Positions 22,819-31,945 are shown, numbered from the stretch's first letter. The stretch: DNA of 32,295 bases from Clostridium porci (GCF_009696375.1 NZ_VUMD01000028.1:1-32295), one strand, 5' to 3'. The notes: generated by a model from the sequence alone, not told the origin. Made by a program: numbers and translations.

Positions 22819-24632
22819 AGTTCCGGTCCGTCCTTTCCGGGCTTGCCGATCTCCGGGGGCTTTCGCTCGGCACATTCCTTTTTGGCCTGGGAGAGCTGCC
22901 CCAGGACAGAGGGCTTATCCATTCCCGGCTCCTTGTCCTTTGCCCGTTCCCCGTTGTTGATGATACCGTCGATCATACCATAATCGTCCTCTACCTGGAC
23001 CTCCGCATTTTTCAGATGGTTCTCTGGGTCTGTCAGCATAAGCAGAAAATTCTCCCGATCATCCACGGTCAGATTAGGGAGGGTTTTTACCAGATCGACT
23101 ACCGCCGCCTGGACAAGAGGGCTATCCTTAAAGTGTTCTATCAGGCAGAGGGTGTCCAGATCAAGACGGTTTCCCTGTACCAGGGGATACTCCATACCGC
23201 TGTACATGCTGCCATCCTCCAGGGTGAAGCCGATACCTTTTATGCCGTGAAGCCGGTCTGCCGGGATTGCCTGGTATGTGGTGACTGCCTCCTGCAGGGT
23301 CAGGTTGTTATGGTATTCTCCTAAAGAGGGAAACTCCATACACTCCGCTGTATAAAAGGTGATCTGCCCCATATCCAGCTCCGCCTTTTCTGGTTGCTGT
23401 TCCAAAAACTCCGGTACCTCCTTGTATCCAAAGCGGTCACAGAAATGGGCGGTCTCTTTTCCATATTCCTGCAGGACTACCACATCCGATACAGAAAGGC
23501 TATGCCCCCGGAAGTTATCCGGGCGGTGGATGTTCAGATCAGTATAAATGCTTTCCAGGTTCTCCCCAGGGGTGAGCGGGGCAGCGTAGACCGCCTCATA
23601 GTTGGCCCGGTCAATGGAAAGCCCGGCAGCCGCCAGATACTCGCTGCCCTCAAAGCGATATGGGTGAAGTTCTTCCCCCTCTTTTAGCTGGTACACGGTG
23701 TAGGTGCTGATACCATATTCCTTTTCATAATCGGTAAGCCGCCCGATCAATGGAGCAGTTTCCTCCCTAAGGTCCATTTCACGGCTCATATTAAGAAGCT
23801 CGGTTTTGATAAGGGAAGTGTTCCCGTCAAGGAGGGCGTCAGCGATCGCCTCCCTCTGTACCTGCTCTTTGGGGAACGCCTGCTCATAATCGGCGCTATA
23901 TCCCCGGAAATGTAAATCCAGATCGAGGGCAAGTTCCGTCGATACATCCAGGCGATCAAAGTCAGGTTCCAGTTCCTCCACATCCTCCGGGGAGACCATC
24001 ACACGGTATTCCTCCGGGATGTTCTCGCGGTCTCCGTCATAATATTCCTCAAAGCGGCTCTGATTGTCATACACATAACCGTAATCGGTGAAAGCTCCCG
24101 TGTCTCCCAGGGCAATATCACGCCCGTATGCCTCATAGTCGATATAGTTCTGCAGGTACTCCGGCACCTGCATGGTTCCCAGCTCGTCAATGTAATACCG
24201 GCCCAGATCGTCGTAGTCGTCAATGCCGGGGTACACATCATATTTATCCAGATTATCGGTCAGGTTGATCAGGTCTTTTATGCTGCCGGTGTAGTCGCTG
24301 ATCTCCATGGCGGCCTGGAAGTGTTCATATTCCGACTCGCCCAGTTCTTCCAGTTTGGAAGCCAGGTAGTTGAGCTCATCCAGGTTCTCATATTCCCCTA
24401 AGAGGTTATAGAGCCCATCTACATAGCAGTCATAGTCCGTGATGAACCATTCCTCATAGGGATTGCCGAAATCATCCGCAGAACCAATACCAATACGCTC
24501 AAATACTTCCTGCAGCTTTTCCGGGGTAGTAGGGAACTTTACCCATTCCCCCACAAGCTCGCCCTCGTTGTACTTTCCCAGGTTTGTGATAAATGCTGCA
24601 AACGGAAATTCGCTGTCATGGCTGTATCCCAT
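22815..24632 (-). CDS. Large ArdA-YodL-DUF4316 antirestriction protein
   Basis: This 605-residue acidic protein has several domains. Residues about 1-175 are ArdA-like (FAAFITNLGKYNEGELVGEW, LNYLASKLEELGESEYEHF, YIDYEAYGRDIALGD). About 300-440 includes a YodL-type segment (NFRGHSLSVSDVVVLQEYG, then FCDRFGYKEVPEF). The C-terminal tail KPSVLGQLSQAKKECAERK resembles DUF4316. The ArdA part should inhibit type I restriction; the role of the other domains is unknown. It is much longer than simple ArdA. It follows the second ArdA gene by 14 bp and ends with the same KxGPEL tail. Confidence 0.88.
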   Translation of the reverse strand: MGYSHDSEFPFAAFITNLGKYNEGELVGEWVKFPTTPEKLQEVFERIGIGSADDFGNPYEEWFITDYDCYVDGLYNLLGEYENLDELNYLASKLEELGESEYEHFQAAMEISDYTGSIKDLINLTDNLDKYDVYPGIDDYDDLGRYYIDELGTMQVPEYLQNYIDYEAYGRDIALGDTGAFTDYGYVYDNQSRFEEYYDGDRENIPEEYRVMVSPEDVEELEPDFDRLDVSTELALDLDLHFRGYSADYEQAFPKEQVQREAIADALLDGNTSLIKTELLNMSREMDLREETAPLIGRLTDYEKEYGISTYTVYQLKEGEELHPYRFEGSEYLAAAGLSIDRANYEAVYAAPLTPGENLESIYTDLNIHRPDNFRGHSLSVSDVVVLQEYGKETAHFCDRFGYKEVPEFLEQQPEKAELDMGQITFYTAECMEFPSLGEYHNNLTLQEAVTTYQAIPADRLHGIKGIGFTLEDGSMYSGMEYPLVQGNRLDLDTLCLIEHFKDSPLVQAAVVDLVKTLPNLTVDDRENFLLMLTDPENHLKNAEVQVEDDYGMIDGIINNGERAKDKEPGMDKPSVLGQLSQAKKECAERKPPEIGKPGKDGPEL

Positions 24633-24646
24633 ATAATTGCACCTCC

Positions 24647-25357
24647 TTACAGTTCCGGCCCGTGTTTGTCTGCCTTTGGCGGCAGCACCTCACGGGCGGC
24701 ACATTCTTTCTTTGCTTGTTTCAAAAAATCCTTGACGGAGGGTTTGACCTCCTTGTCCTGTTTCACCGTAGGTTTTTCCCGCTCCCATTCATCCCCGGAT
24801 AAGAGGACATACCCCTTATCCGTGAAATATCCGTTGTCCTGTTCCCGGACTTTGCGACCGAAAGCCTCCGGGTCAATGCCGGCTTTCCACACCTCCGGCA
24901 TTTCTACCATGCCGCTCTCATAGAGCTGGTAGCGGCCCAGAGCCTCATCACTGTTCATCCCCGGAATGAGGATGAAATAATCAAAGTTGTGGGGATACTC
25001 TTTGAACTGCTCAAAGTCCGTCAGCCGCAGGGGTGTTTCCTGGACGGCCATCAGCTTGTTAAATTCATGGTCGGGCAGATCGGAAAGTTCCTGTGCCAGC
25101 ATTGCCAGATCATCCACATGAGCGTACATGGGGAGAGCCAGCCTAAGCCCCGGTACATCCGAGACATAATCATCAAAGAAATACATATCCGGTGTAGCAG
25201 AGATCGGCAGTCCAATCTCTGTAAAGGCAGCGGTGATTTCCTCTGCATTTGCCGGGAAATAGAGCCAGGTTCCGGCATTGTCACGTTCTCCGCTGTCATA
25301 GGCAGCCGTGTTGGTGATATACGCCTTGAAAATATAATCAGAGGAATTATCCTGCAT
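24647..25357 (-). CDS. ArdA-type antirestriction protein with DUF4316 tail
   Basis: This 236-residue acidic protein has an ArdA-like body: YIFKAYITNTAAYDSGERDN, FPANAEEITAAFTEIGLP, DLAMLAQELSDLPDHEF and GIDPEAFGRKVREQDNGYFT. The C-terminal extension KPSVKDFLKQAKKECAARE ends in HGPEL, almost the same tail as the next gene. The start codon overlaps the topB stop by one base (TAATG), so translation is coupled. By family it protects transferred DNA from type I restriction. Confidence 0.87.
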   Translation of the reverse strand: MQDNSSDYIFKAYITNTAAYDSGERDNAGTWLYFPANAEEITAAFTEIGLPISATPDMYFFDDYVSDVPGLRLALPMYAHVDDLAMLAQELSDLPDHEFNKLMAVQETPLRLTDFEQFKEYPHNFDYFILIPGMNSDEALGRYQLYESGMVEMPEVWKAGIDPEAFGRKVREQDNGYFTDKGYVLLSGDEWEREKPTVKQDKEVKPSVKDFLKQAKKECAAREVLPPKADKHGPEL

Positions 25358-27447
25358 TAGCGGCCTCCTTTCCCTTTGGTGAACTCGGTCTTAAAGTTGA
25401 TATACTTCCCGCCTGTATCCTCCATCACGATAACCGCGTCATAGGTGGTATCTTTCTTTTCGGAATAGAGCCCCTTGACTTTGGTTTTCCCTTTAGAGAG
25501 CAGATCGGCGGCCATCTTCTTTGTCAGCTCTTTTCTGCGGGAAGTCCAGAAACGGTCATTCTTCCACAGAACAAAGCCGCAGCCCCGGTCTCCGCAGTAA
25601 AAATTCTTCTTTCCCTCAAAGACCGGCTGGCCGCAGCGGGGACAGATACCCACAGACTCTTTCTGCGGGGCAAACAGCTTTTGCTTGTCCTCGGAGATAT
25701 GGGAGTAGCGGGCGATCAGTTCTTTTGCCATGCTTTCAATCCCCTCCATGAATGTTTCCGGGGAAAGTTTTCCCTTTGCCACTAAGGACAGCTTATTTTC
25801 CCAGTCGGCGGTGAGCTGGGGCGAGGTCAGGACTTCCGGGAGGACCGTTACCAGGTTGATACCGTTCCTGGTGGGGATAAGGTTCTTGCCCTTACGTTCC
25901 ACAAAGCCGGAGGACACCAGCTTTTCAATGATGGAGGCCCTGGTGGCAGGTGTGCCAAGCCCTTTCCGCTCCACATCATCCGGCATATCCTCTGTTCCTG
26001 CGTGTTCCATAGCGGACAGCAGGGTATCCTCCGTATAAGGTTTGGGCGGCGTTGTGAAATGCTCCGTTACCGTGGCGGTCACATGGTCGAATACCTGCCC
26101 CTTTGTCAGCGCCGGGAGGACCGCCGTATCTTCCTGGTCGTCTGCCGGTCTCTCTTTCAGGAAAGAACCAAACACCTGCCAGATTTCTTTCCAGCCCTGG
26201 GAGATAATCTCTTTCCCTTTGGCGGTAAAGGTATACTCCCCACAGGTGAACACCGCCGAAACGGTCTCATATACATGGGACTTTGCCAATGCACACAGCA
26301 GTTTGCAGCAGACCAGGGTAAACAGGCTCCGTTCACCGGCCGGCAGGAGGGACATATCCTGTTTTGCCAGTTCCAGCGTGGGGATAATGGCGTGGTGGTC
26401 GGATACATCCTTATCGGAAATCACCGCCGCCACATCAGGAGTAAATCCACCAACGGAGGAAAACAGGGGCAGCCCTGCGGCCAGTCCGGCAACCACAGAA
26501 ACAGTTTCCGCCATATCTCCGGTGAGATACCGGCTATCCGTCCTCGGATAGGTGAGCAGCTTTTTCTCATAGAGTGCCTGGGCATAGTCCAAAGTCTCTT
26601 TCGCGGTGAACCCAAAGAGGCGGTTCGCCTCCCTTTGCAAGGTGGTGAGGTCATAGAGTTTCGGGGGCTTGACGGTCTTTTTCTCCCGTTCCAGGGAAAC
26701 ACAGACGGCCTGCCTGTTCTGGCAAGCCGTCTGCATGGATACCGCTTTCTCTTTTTCATCCACCCTGTCGCTTACTGCCTCCAGACCGTTCAGGTCCAGC
26801 CGTACATGATGGTATTTCTTTTTCTGAAAGAGCATAATCTTTCCGTCACGCTCTGCCAACATTGCCAGGGTAGGCGTCTGCACGCGGCCTACATTCAGGG
26901 TCTTGTGGTAGAGGACCGAAAAAAGGCGGGTGGCGTTAATGCCGATCAGCCAGTCCGCCTTAGAACGGCACAGGGCCGAATGGTACAGCGGTTCATAGCG
27001 GCTGCCCGGCTCCAGGTTGGAAAAGCCCTCACGGATGGCAGTATCCTCCATAGAGGAAATCCAGAGCCGCCAGACAGGTTTTGTGCAGCCGGCCATTTCC
27101 ACCGCCAGACGGAAGATCAGTTCTCCCTCACGCCCGGCGTCACAGCCGTTCACCAGCTCCGTCACGTCCGGGCGGTCCATCAGGGACTTTACAATGGAAA
27201 ACTACTTTTCCTTTCCGGGAGATACCACATGCTGCCAGACTTCCGGGAGAATAGGCAGGTCCTCATAGTTCCATTTCTTGTAGCGTTCCTCGTAGGCTCC
27301 CGCCTCTGCCAGGGATACCAGGTGTCCGATACACCAGGTCACCAGATAACCGTTTCCCTCCAGGTATCCGTCTTTTTTATTCTTTGCACCCAGGGCAGCG
27401 GCATAAGCCGCCGCTACGCTGGGTTTTTCAGCGATAATCAGTTTCAT
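25357..27447 (-). pseudogene. topB: DNA topoisomerase III gene with in-frame amber codon
   Basis: Type IA topoisomerase of Tn1549-like elements, which relaxes and decatenates DNA during transfer. The full frame is 697 codons including stop. The first part (27447-27205) encodes MKLIIAEKPSVAAAYAAALG, with the Toprim Glu7. A TAG at 27202-27204 then interrupts it, and the same frame continues to 25357 with NGCDAGREGELIF, the active-site Tyr in LTYPRTDSRYL, and a zinc-ribbon CPRCGQPVF...FYCGDRGCGF. TAG stands after GKEK, where CAG (Gln) would be one change away. Both fragments are otherwise intact, so this is a recent nonsense mutation, a sequencing error, or read-through. The part from the Met at 27180 lacks the N-terminal catalytic Glu. 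Confidence 0.88.
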
Positions 27448-28160
27448 ACGCTTTCATCCTCCTTTGGTGTGTCGTCCAGATACTCAACCTCGGTATCCTC
27501 ATATTCATCCTCAAAGTCATATTCCCCCAGATCGTCATTCCCTTTGGTGGAGGATTTGCCCTTTACGAACTTGAAGTAATAGAACGCACCGCCGCCACCG
27601 ATCAGAAGCAGGGGCAGGAGGATGAGGGCGGGATTAAGTCCTCCTTTTTCTTTGGGTTCTTCCTTAGGTTCCTCGGCTGCCGTTTCCTTGCCTACACATC
27701 CGGAACGGTCATTCTTGCAGACTTCACAGTCCATCTTTACACTGCCGGCCTCGCATTTTTCCGCACAGGTGCAGACCGCCGGTGCTGTCTGCGGTTCTTT
27801 GTCCTCGGTGAGAGCCAGCAGGTCCGCCTCATCCACCTGGTTCAAAAAGTGGACCGTATTTTTTCCATCTGCCGCCCGGTCAATGATAATGTAAAAGGTA
27901 TTGCCGCTTTTGCTGGTAACGGTGATAAACTGTTTATCCTCGCTGCCGGCCGACTCTATATCATCTACCAGGGACAGGTTGCCCTCCGGGGTGAGCGGCA
28001 CAGGCTCCGGCGGGGGTTCCGTTTTTGCCGGGGGTGTTTCTGCAGGCGGGGGTTCCACCGCCTCTCCGCCACCTGCATAGGCGGTCACAGAAAAAGCCGT
28101 CACGGAGAACATAACGGCTGCCAGTACCAGGAACTTCCTGAAAACTCTCTTATTCTTCAT
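27444..28160 (-). CDS. DUF4366 exported membrane-anchored protein
   Basis: The start MKNKRVFRKFLVLAAVMFSV at 28160 has CGGAGG 9 nt upstream; the longer frame is out of place. The product has 238 residues: signal peptide (about 1-28, TAYA-GG), a Pro-rich linker, the DUF4366 core (FITVTSKSGNTFYIIIDRA, TVHFLNQVDEADLLAL), a Cys-rich stretch (CTCAEKCEAG, CEVCKNDRSGC), one membrane helix (LILLPLLLIGGGGAFYYF) and an acidic cytoplasmic tail. It overlaps the start of DUF4315 upstream and the topB start downstream (ATGA). It is a conserved transfer-module component of unknown role, possibly part of the cell-surface channel. Confidence 0.87.
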   Translation of the reverse strand: MKNKRVFRKFLVLAAVMFSVTAFSVTAYAGGGEAVEPPPAETPPAKTEPPPEPVPLTPEGNLSLVDDIESAGSEDKQFITVTSKSGNTFYIIIDRAADGKNTVHFLNQVDEADLLALTEDKEPQTAPAVCTCAEKCEAGSVKMDCEVCKNDRSGCVGKETAAEEPKEEPKEKGGLNPALILLPLLLIGGGGAFYYFKFVKGKSSTKGNDDLGEYDFEDEYEDTEVEYLDDTPKEDESV

Positions 28161-28404
28161 CTTCAGTTTCCTCCGTTTCTCCGGAGTAATCCTCCTCCGG
28201 CAGGGTGATCTCACCGCTTGCATAGGCTTTCAGGAAAGCAGACAGCTCTCCACGGTCCATCTTGACTGCCTTAACCATGCGGACAATCTCCAGGTTTTCT
28301 TCCTCGGCGATCTTCTGCTCCAGGTCACGGACTTTCTTCTGCAGCTCGCCGATCTTAGCTTTCGCTTTTTCAATCTCACTTCTGTATTTCTCAATCGTCG
28401 CCAT
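28150..28404 (-). CDS. DUF4315 coiled-coil protein
   Basis: This 84-residue protein is almost entirely helical: IEKYRSEIEKAKAKIGELQK, then VRDLEQKIAEEENLEIVRMV and an acidic end EETEDEE. This is the DUF4315 pattern found between the CHAP protein and DUF4366 in Tn1549-like modules. The 11-bp overlap with the next gene indicates coupled translation. The coiled coil suggests an assembly or scaffolding role. Confidence 0.87.
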   Translation of the reverse strand: MATIEKYRSEIEKAKAKIGELQKKVRDLEQKIAEEENLEIVRMVKAVKMDRGELSAFLKAYASGEITLPEEDYSGETEETEDEE

Positions 28405-28430
28405 AAAAATATCATCCTTTCTGAAATTTG

Positions 28431-30329
28431 TTACCAGTTCATCAGGCCGTAGCCGTGGATATACTGACTGTTAAGAGGGTAGCTCTTAATCTTGCAGGCG
28501 TCGCCGCTGTTTCCCTCCACGGTATAAACATTGGTTCCGTCTGTTCCGATCACAAGGCCTACATGGTCGGAACCGCCGCCGTCCCAGTCGAAAAAGATCA
28601 CATCACCGGGGGCTACATCCGTGTAGTTGCCTGCCGCCCATTGCCCGTGTTCCTTGAACCAGGGAACACCCTGGGAGGCACAGGCAGCGAACCTCGGATC
28701 GCTGTATCCCGCCTGGTTGATACACCAGGAAACGAAACAGGCGCACCATTCCACACGGCTGTCAAATCCATACCAGGACCAGTAAGGCTGTCCGCCTACA
28801 TTTCCCACCTGGGCTTTTGCCAGGTCAATGATTTCCTGATTGCCCGGACGGGTGCCGTTTACAAACTCCACGCCGCTTAGATCGGTGGATGGGCTGGTGT
28901 CGAATGAGCCGCCGCCAAAGAGCAGGGGCATATTTCCGCTGGTGTCCCGGTAAGCCCGGTACATTTCAAGCTGTTCTGCGGTGAGGGTTTCTTCCGCCAC
29001 ATAAAAAAGACCGTGGTTTTTTAAGGTCACGGTCATAATGTAGTAAGTATAGGGGACTTCCACCTCGTAGGTATCGTTATGGGTATTCCCATCCTCATCC
29101 GTCCAGGTGTCGGTCCTCGTTTCGGTGCGGTAGCGGATTTCCTCCGTTTCCGTTTCGGTAAGCTCATACTGCAGGTCAAAAACCGTTTGGAGCTGCCCTT
29201 GTGCAGACGCCGTGGTGTAGGCTCCGCCAAAGTAAGCGGAAAGATAAGCCGCCAGTTCGTGAGGGTCATGGTGGATACCGTCCAGCTCAAAGCGGTACTC
29301 ATCATATCCTGGGTTCAGGCTTTCGTAGTTGTCAAGCTCATACTGTAAATCCTGTTCCATAGCGGTGTAAGCCGCCTCCACCGCTTTCATATCCTGTTCT
29401 TCTGACGGATAGGAGGTGGCGGTGACAGCACCCAGGCCGCCGATCACCATATTGGTGCAGGAGGAAATGCCGCCGGCCAGTACCAGGATAAGAAGCCCGA
29501 TTGCCAGGACCAGGAGAGCCCCTTTCCAATGCCTTGCAATAAAACGGGCTCCTTTTTCCCCTGCCTGGGCGGTTTTCTTTGTGGCTGTACCTGCCGCCTG
29601 CCCGGTTTTTCCGGCTGCTTTGCCAGCGTTTTTCACATCCTTAGCGTAATTATGCTTGATCTTCTGTTTCTGCAGGAACCGGGAGAGCGGGTTGGAGGAA
29701 AGGTTTGGGTTCTCCGATAGGACCTTGTGATACTGGAAATTCACATTGGCCTTATGGAGAGACTGTTCCGCTTTGGCAGCCTCCCGGTAGGGCTTTAAGC
29801 GGTAGTTACGGAGGGCGGTCTTTGCCATACCGGAACCTTTGGAAAGAGCCCGCTCACCGGTCCGTTCAATACTGTGCCCTGCCTCCACGCCGGAATTTTC
29901 TTTTTCCACTTCATGGATTTTGCCGTGGGCTTTGCCCGCCACCATGCGGCCCGCCAGGGAAACCGGACGGGAAACAGGGTTTGTCTTTGCGACTTCCGAC
30001 ATGGGCTTTTCCACTTCCTCAAAACGGAGTTTCGTTTTGCCCTTGCCCTTTGCCTCATCATAGAGCCGTTCACGGGTCAGCTTTTTCTTCTTTGGGATAC
30101 GCTCCCTGGCAGCCTCCGCTTTATCTGCCGCCTGTTCCGCTTTGCGGATATAGCGGTCCAGTTCCGGCATGGCACGATCTTCCTCGGTAAAGTGAAGCCT
30201 CCCGGAAAAATCCGCCTCCTTTTCTTTGCCACTGATATTTTCGCTTTTGCCCGTGGTCTGGTTTTCCTCCACCGCACCCTCACGGGTAATCTTCTGGGTC
30301 ACCTTGTCACGGGGCTTATACTGTTTCAT
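28431..30329 (-). CDS. CD1108-type mobile element protein with CHAP hydrolase domain
   Basis: The product has 632 residues. The first 270 are Lys-rich and cytoplasmic (KPRDKVTQKI, KKKKLTRERLYDEAKGKGK, then Ala/Lys-rich KAAGKTGQAAGTATKKTAQA). One membrane helix follows at about 275-300 (GALLVLAIGLLILVLAGG). The outer part ends in a CHAP-type amidase/peptidase domain with catalytic Cys in VEWCACFVSWCINQAG and His in GSDHVGLVIG. It plays the VirB1-like role of cutting peptidoglycan for the transfer channel. Its start overlaps the methyltransferase end by 14 bp. Confidence 0.9.
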   Translation of the reverse strand: MKQYKPRDKVTQKITREGAVEENQTTGKSENISGKEKEADFSGRLHFTEEDRAMPELDRYIRKAEQAADKAEAARERIPKKKKLTRERLYDEAKGKGKTKLRFEEVEKPMSEVAKTNPVSRPVSLAGRMVAGKAHGKIHEVEKENSGVEAGHSIERTGERALSKGSGMAKTALRNYRLKPYREAAKAEQSLHKANVNFQYHKVLSENPNLSSNPLSRFLQKQKIKHNYAKDVKNAGKAAGKTGQAAGTATKKTAQAGEKGARFIARHWKGALLVLAIGLLILVLAGGISSCTNMVIGGLGAVTATSYPSEEQDMKAVEAAYTAMEQDLQYELDNYESLNPGYDEYRFELDGIHHDPHELAAYLSAYFGGAYTTASAQGQLQTVFDLQYELTETETEEIRYRTETRTDTWTDEDGNTHNDTYEVEVPYTYYIMTVTLKNHGLFYVAEETLTAEQLEMYRAYRDTSGNMPLLFGGGSFDTSPSTDLSGVEFVNGTRPGNQEIIDLAKAQVGNVGGQPYWSWYGFDSRVEWCACFVSWCINQAGYSDPRFAACASQGVPWFKEHGQWAAGNYTDVAPGDVIFFDWDGGGSDHVGLVIGTDGTNVYTVEGNSGDACKIKSYPLNSQYIHGYGLMNW

Positions 30330-31371
30330 GTTCCATCACCTCCCAGATACAATGTTCTTTACACCTGCCGGTCAGTATCTCCGCCATAAAGTGAAAGATA
30401 GGATACGCCTGGGGAGGGCAGACCGCATTCCCCAGGGTCTTTAAGCGGAGCGCCCGGTCTTTGGTCTGCTCCGTTATGCGGGGCACTCCCTCCGGCTCCC
30501 TGTTCCAGAGGACAGCTCCGTCCATCCTTTCGGGAAGCCCATAAGCCATTCCACCCAGTCCGGGTTTAAGGCCGCCTTGTCCGAGAGGGGATTTTCCTGG
30601 AAGATCACCTGGGCTGCCAGGTTCCCGTTCTTCTTTTTCGGGTCGTAGGCAGATGGTTTCAGGGTAGAGCGGAACCCGTCCGAGGCTACCGGCGTCAGGT
30701 AGAACACCGCAGCCGACAGGGGCAGGCTCCAGATCGCCCCGCTTTTGTTCTTCTTTCGGAAAATCCCATTGTCCGACAGGTACACATCCAGGCTTTGGGC
30801 GTCCTTTACAGTTCCCTTGTCGGAGGCAAGGGGCGTAGGAAACATCAGCCGCGATGATAAAAGTTCGCTGGCGCTCATGCCATGCGCCGACACCGCAAGC
30901 CGGAAATACGAATGGGAGAACAGCGTATCCCGCTTTTGCCAGGTCAAAGATCGTTTTGTCGAGCCCCATATTGATGAAGCCAGCAACATTTTCCCCAAGC
31001 ACGAAACGGGGCTTAAGTTCTGTAATAACCCGGCACATCTCCGGCCACAGGTAGCGTTCATCCTCAAATCCTTTCTGCTTTCCTGCGGTGGAGAAAGGCT
31101 GGCAGGGGAAGCCTCCGGAGATGACCGTGACGGTTTCAAGTCCTGTTTTTTCAAAAAATGCCTCCTTTGTTAAAGTGGTTATATCCCTGAATTTCGGAAC
31201 GTCCGGCCAGTGCTTTTCTAAAACGGCGTAGGGATAATCCGCCCATTCACACTGGCAGACCGTTTCAAAGCCGGCAGCCTCCGCCGCCAGGTCCAGACCG
31301 CCGATACCGGAGAACAGGCTTAAATGGGTCAGTTTGATTTTACAAATTTTATTCACCTCATTTCTGGGCAT
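30316..31371 (-). CDS. C5-cytosine DNA methyltransferase
   Basis: The enzyme transfers a methyl group to cytosine and should protect the element from restriction. The 351-residue frame from MPRNEV shows motif I LSLFSGIGGLDLAAEAAGF, motif IV GGFPCQPFSTAG with catalytic Cys90, motif VI VLGENVAGF, motif VIII AWHERQRTFIIAA, and motif X LKTLGNAVCPPQAYPIF. Start choice is unclear: GAGGTG lies after this ATG, and the T-tail of terminator T4 overlaps it, so the original start may have been damaged by the cassette upstream. The variable target region also reads sensibly in a second frame (30474-30848). Confidence 0.85.
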   Translation of the reverse strand: MPRNEVNKICKIKLTHLSLFSGIGGLDLAAEAAGFETVCQCEWADYPYAVLEKHWPDVPKFRDITTLTKEAFFEKTGLETVTVISGGFPCQPFSTAGKQKGFEDERYLWPEMCRVITELKPRFVLGENVAGFINMGLDKTIFDLAKAGYAVLPFVFPACGVGAWHERQRTFIIAADVSYAPCLRQGNCKGRPKPGCVPVGQWDFPKEEQKRGDLEPAPVGCGVLPDAGSLGRVPLYPETICLRPEKEEREPGSPGDLPGKSPLGQGGLKPGLGGMAYGLPERMDGAVLWNREPEGVPRITEQTKDRALRLKTLGNAVCPPQAYPIFHFMAEILTGRCKEHCIWEVMEHETV

Positions 31372-31405
31372 AAAAATAGCACCCATGCTCTTTACATGAG
31401 TGCTA
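31372..31405 (-). terminator. Terminator T4 before the methyltransferase
   Basis: The arms 31377-31387 and 31395-31405 (TAGCAC.CATG/CATG.GTGCTA, one G.T pair) are followed by TTTTT on the minus strand. It caps the small membrane-protein cassette. Confidence 0.75.
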
Positions 31406-31419
31406 AATCTACAATCTTT

Positions 31420-31875
31420 CTATTCTGTTGGAGTAGATTTTAATATGCCACTAATTAGATATATTTCGGTCAATCCTTTATTAACCTTGCTTGATTTGCT
31501 GCCATACAAATCTGATCGCATTGCTTTGATTAGGTTGGTAAATGCTTTAGTATATTGAGTTTCGTAATCAGCAACACTATTATTTTTTAGGTGGTTTATC
31601 AATAAGTCTGCAAATTCATATAGAGACGATAAAACTTTAGGACTTGCGATAATAGTCAAATTATTGAAAGCATGGTTATATCTTATGGTTGCCTCCGCAG
31701 ACTCTGAGTTATTCATATTTTCGCTTAACGCATGAATAAATTCTAAATAGTATTGCTCTTTTAATTTTCGTTCTTCAAATTTCAGCTTACTACGTTTGTT
31801 TAAGAAATCAGTAATAATGGCTGTGACAATGGCAGTAAACGTCGCTAAAAGAGCAACGATTATCGTTGTGTTCAT
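31420..31875 (-). CDS. Single-pass membrane protein, unknown function, inserted cassette
   Basis: This 151-residue protein has one N-terminal helix (TTIIVALLATFTAIVTAIIT) followed by a basic, mostly helical cytoplasmic body (LNKRSKLKFEERKLKEQYYL, AEATIRYNHAFNNLTIIASP). I do not recognise a family with certainty; single-helix proteins of this type are common accessory genes in mobile DNA. It is far richer in A+T than its neighbours, sits between virB4 and the methyltransferase, and has its own promoter and terminator, so it is a later insertion. GAGGTG lies 7 nt before the ATG. Confidence 0.7.
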   Translation of the reverse strand: MNTTIIVALLATFTAIVTAIITDFLNKRSKLKFEERKLKEQYYLEFIHALSENMNNSESAEATIRYNHAFNNLTIIASPKVLSSLYEFADLLINHLKNNSVADYETQYTKAFTNLIKAMRSDLYGSKSSKVNKGLTEIYLISGILKSTPTE

Positions 31876-31894
31876 ATCAGTTCACCTCGTGCAT

Positions 31895-31923
31895 ATTATA
31901 CCTCCATTCCCTATAAAAGTCTA
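31895..31923 (-). promoter_or_regulatory. Promoter of the single-pass membrane protein gene
   Basis: -35 TAGACT (31918-31923) and -10 TATAAT (31895-31900) have a 17-bp spacer, starting 23 bp after the virB4 stop. Confidence 0.65.
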
Positions 31924-31945
31924 TTTGTATTACCTTAGGATAATT

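Noticed and set aside
26002-27579. 525-codon plus-strand frame opposite topB
   Set aside because: It is antisense to a clear topoisomerase and is a by-product of high GC codon use; no ribosome site or domain was seen.
30474-31154. Independent 226-residue gene overlapping the methyltransferase
   Set aside because: The first 100 residues are not protein-like and there is no ribosome site; only its second half carries family-like motifs, so it is reported as a finding, not a gene.
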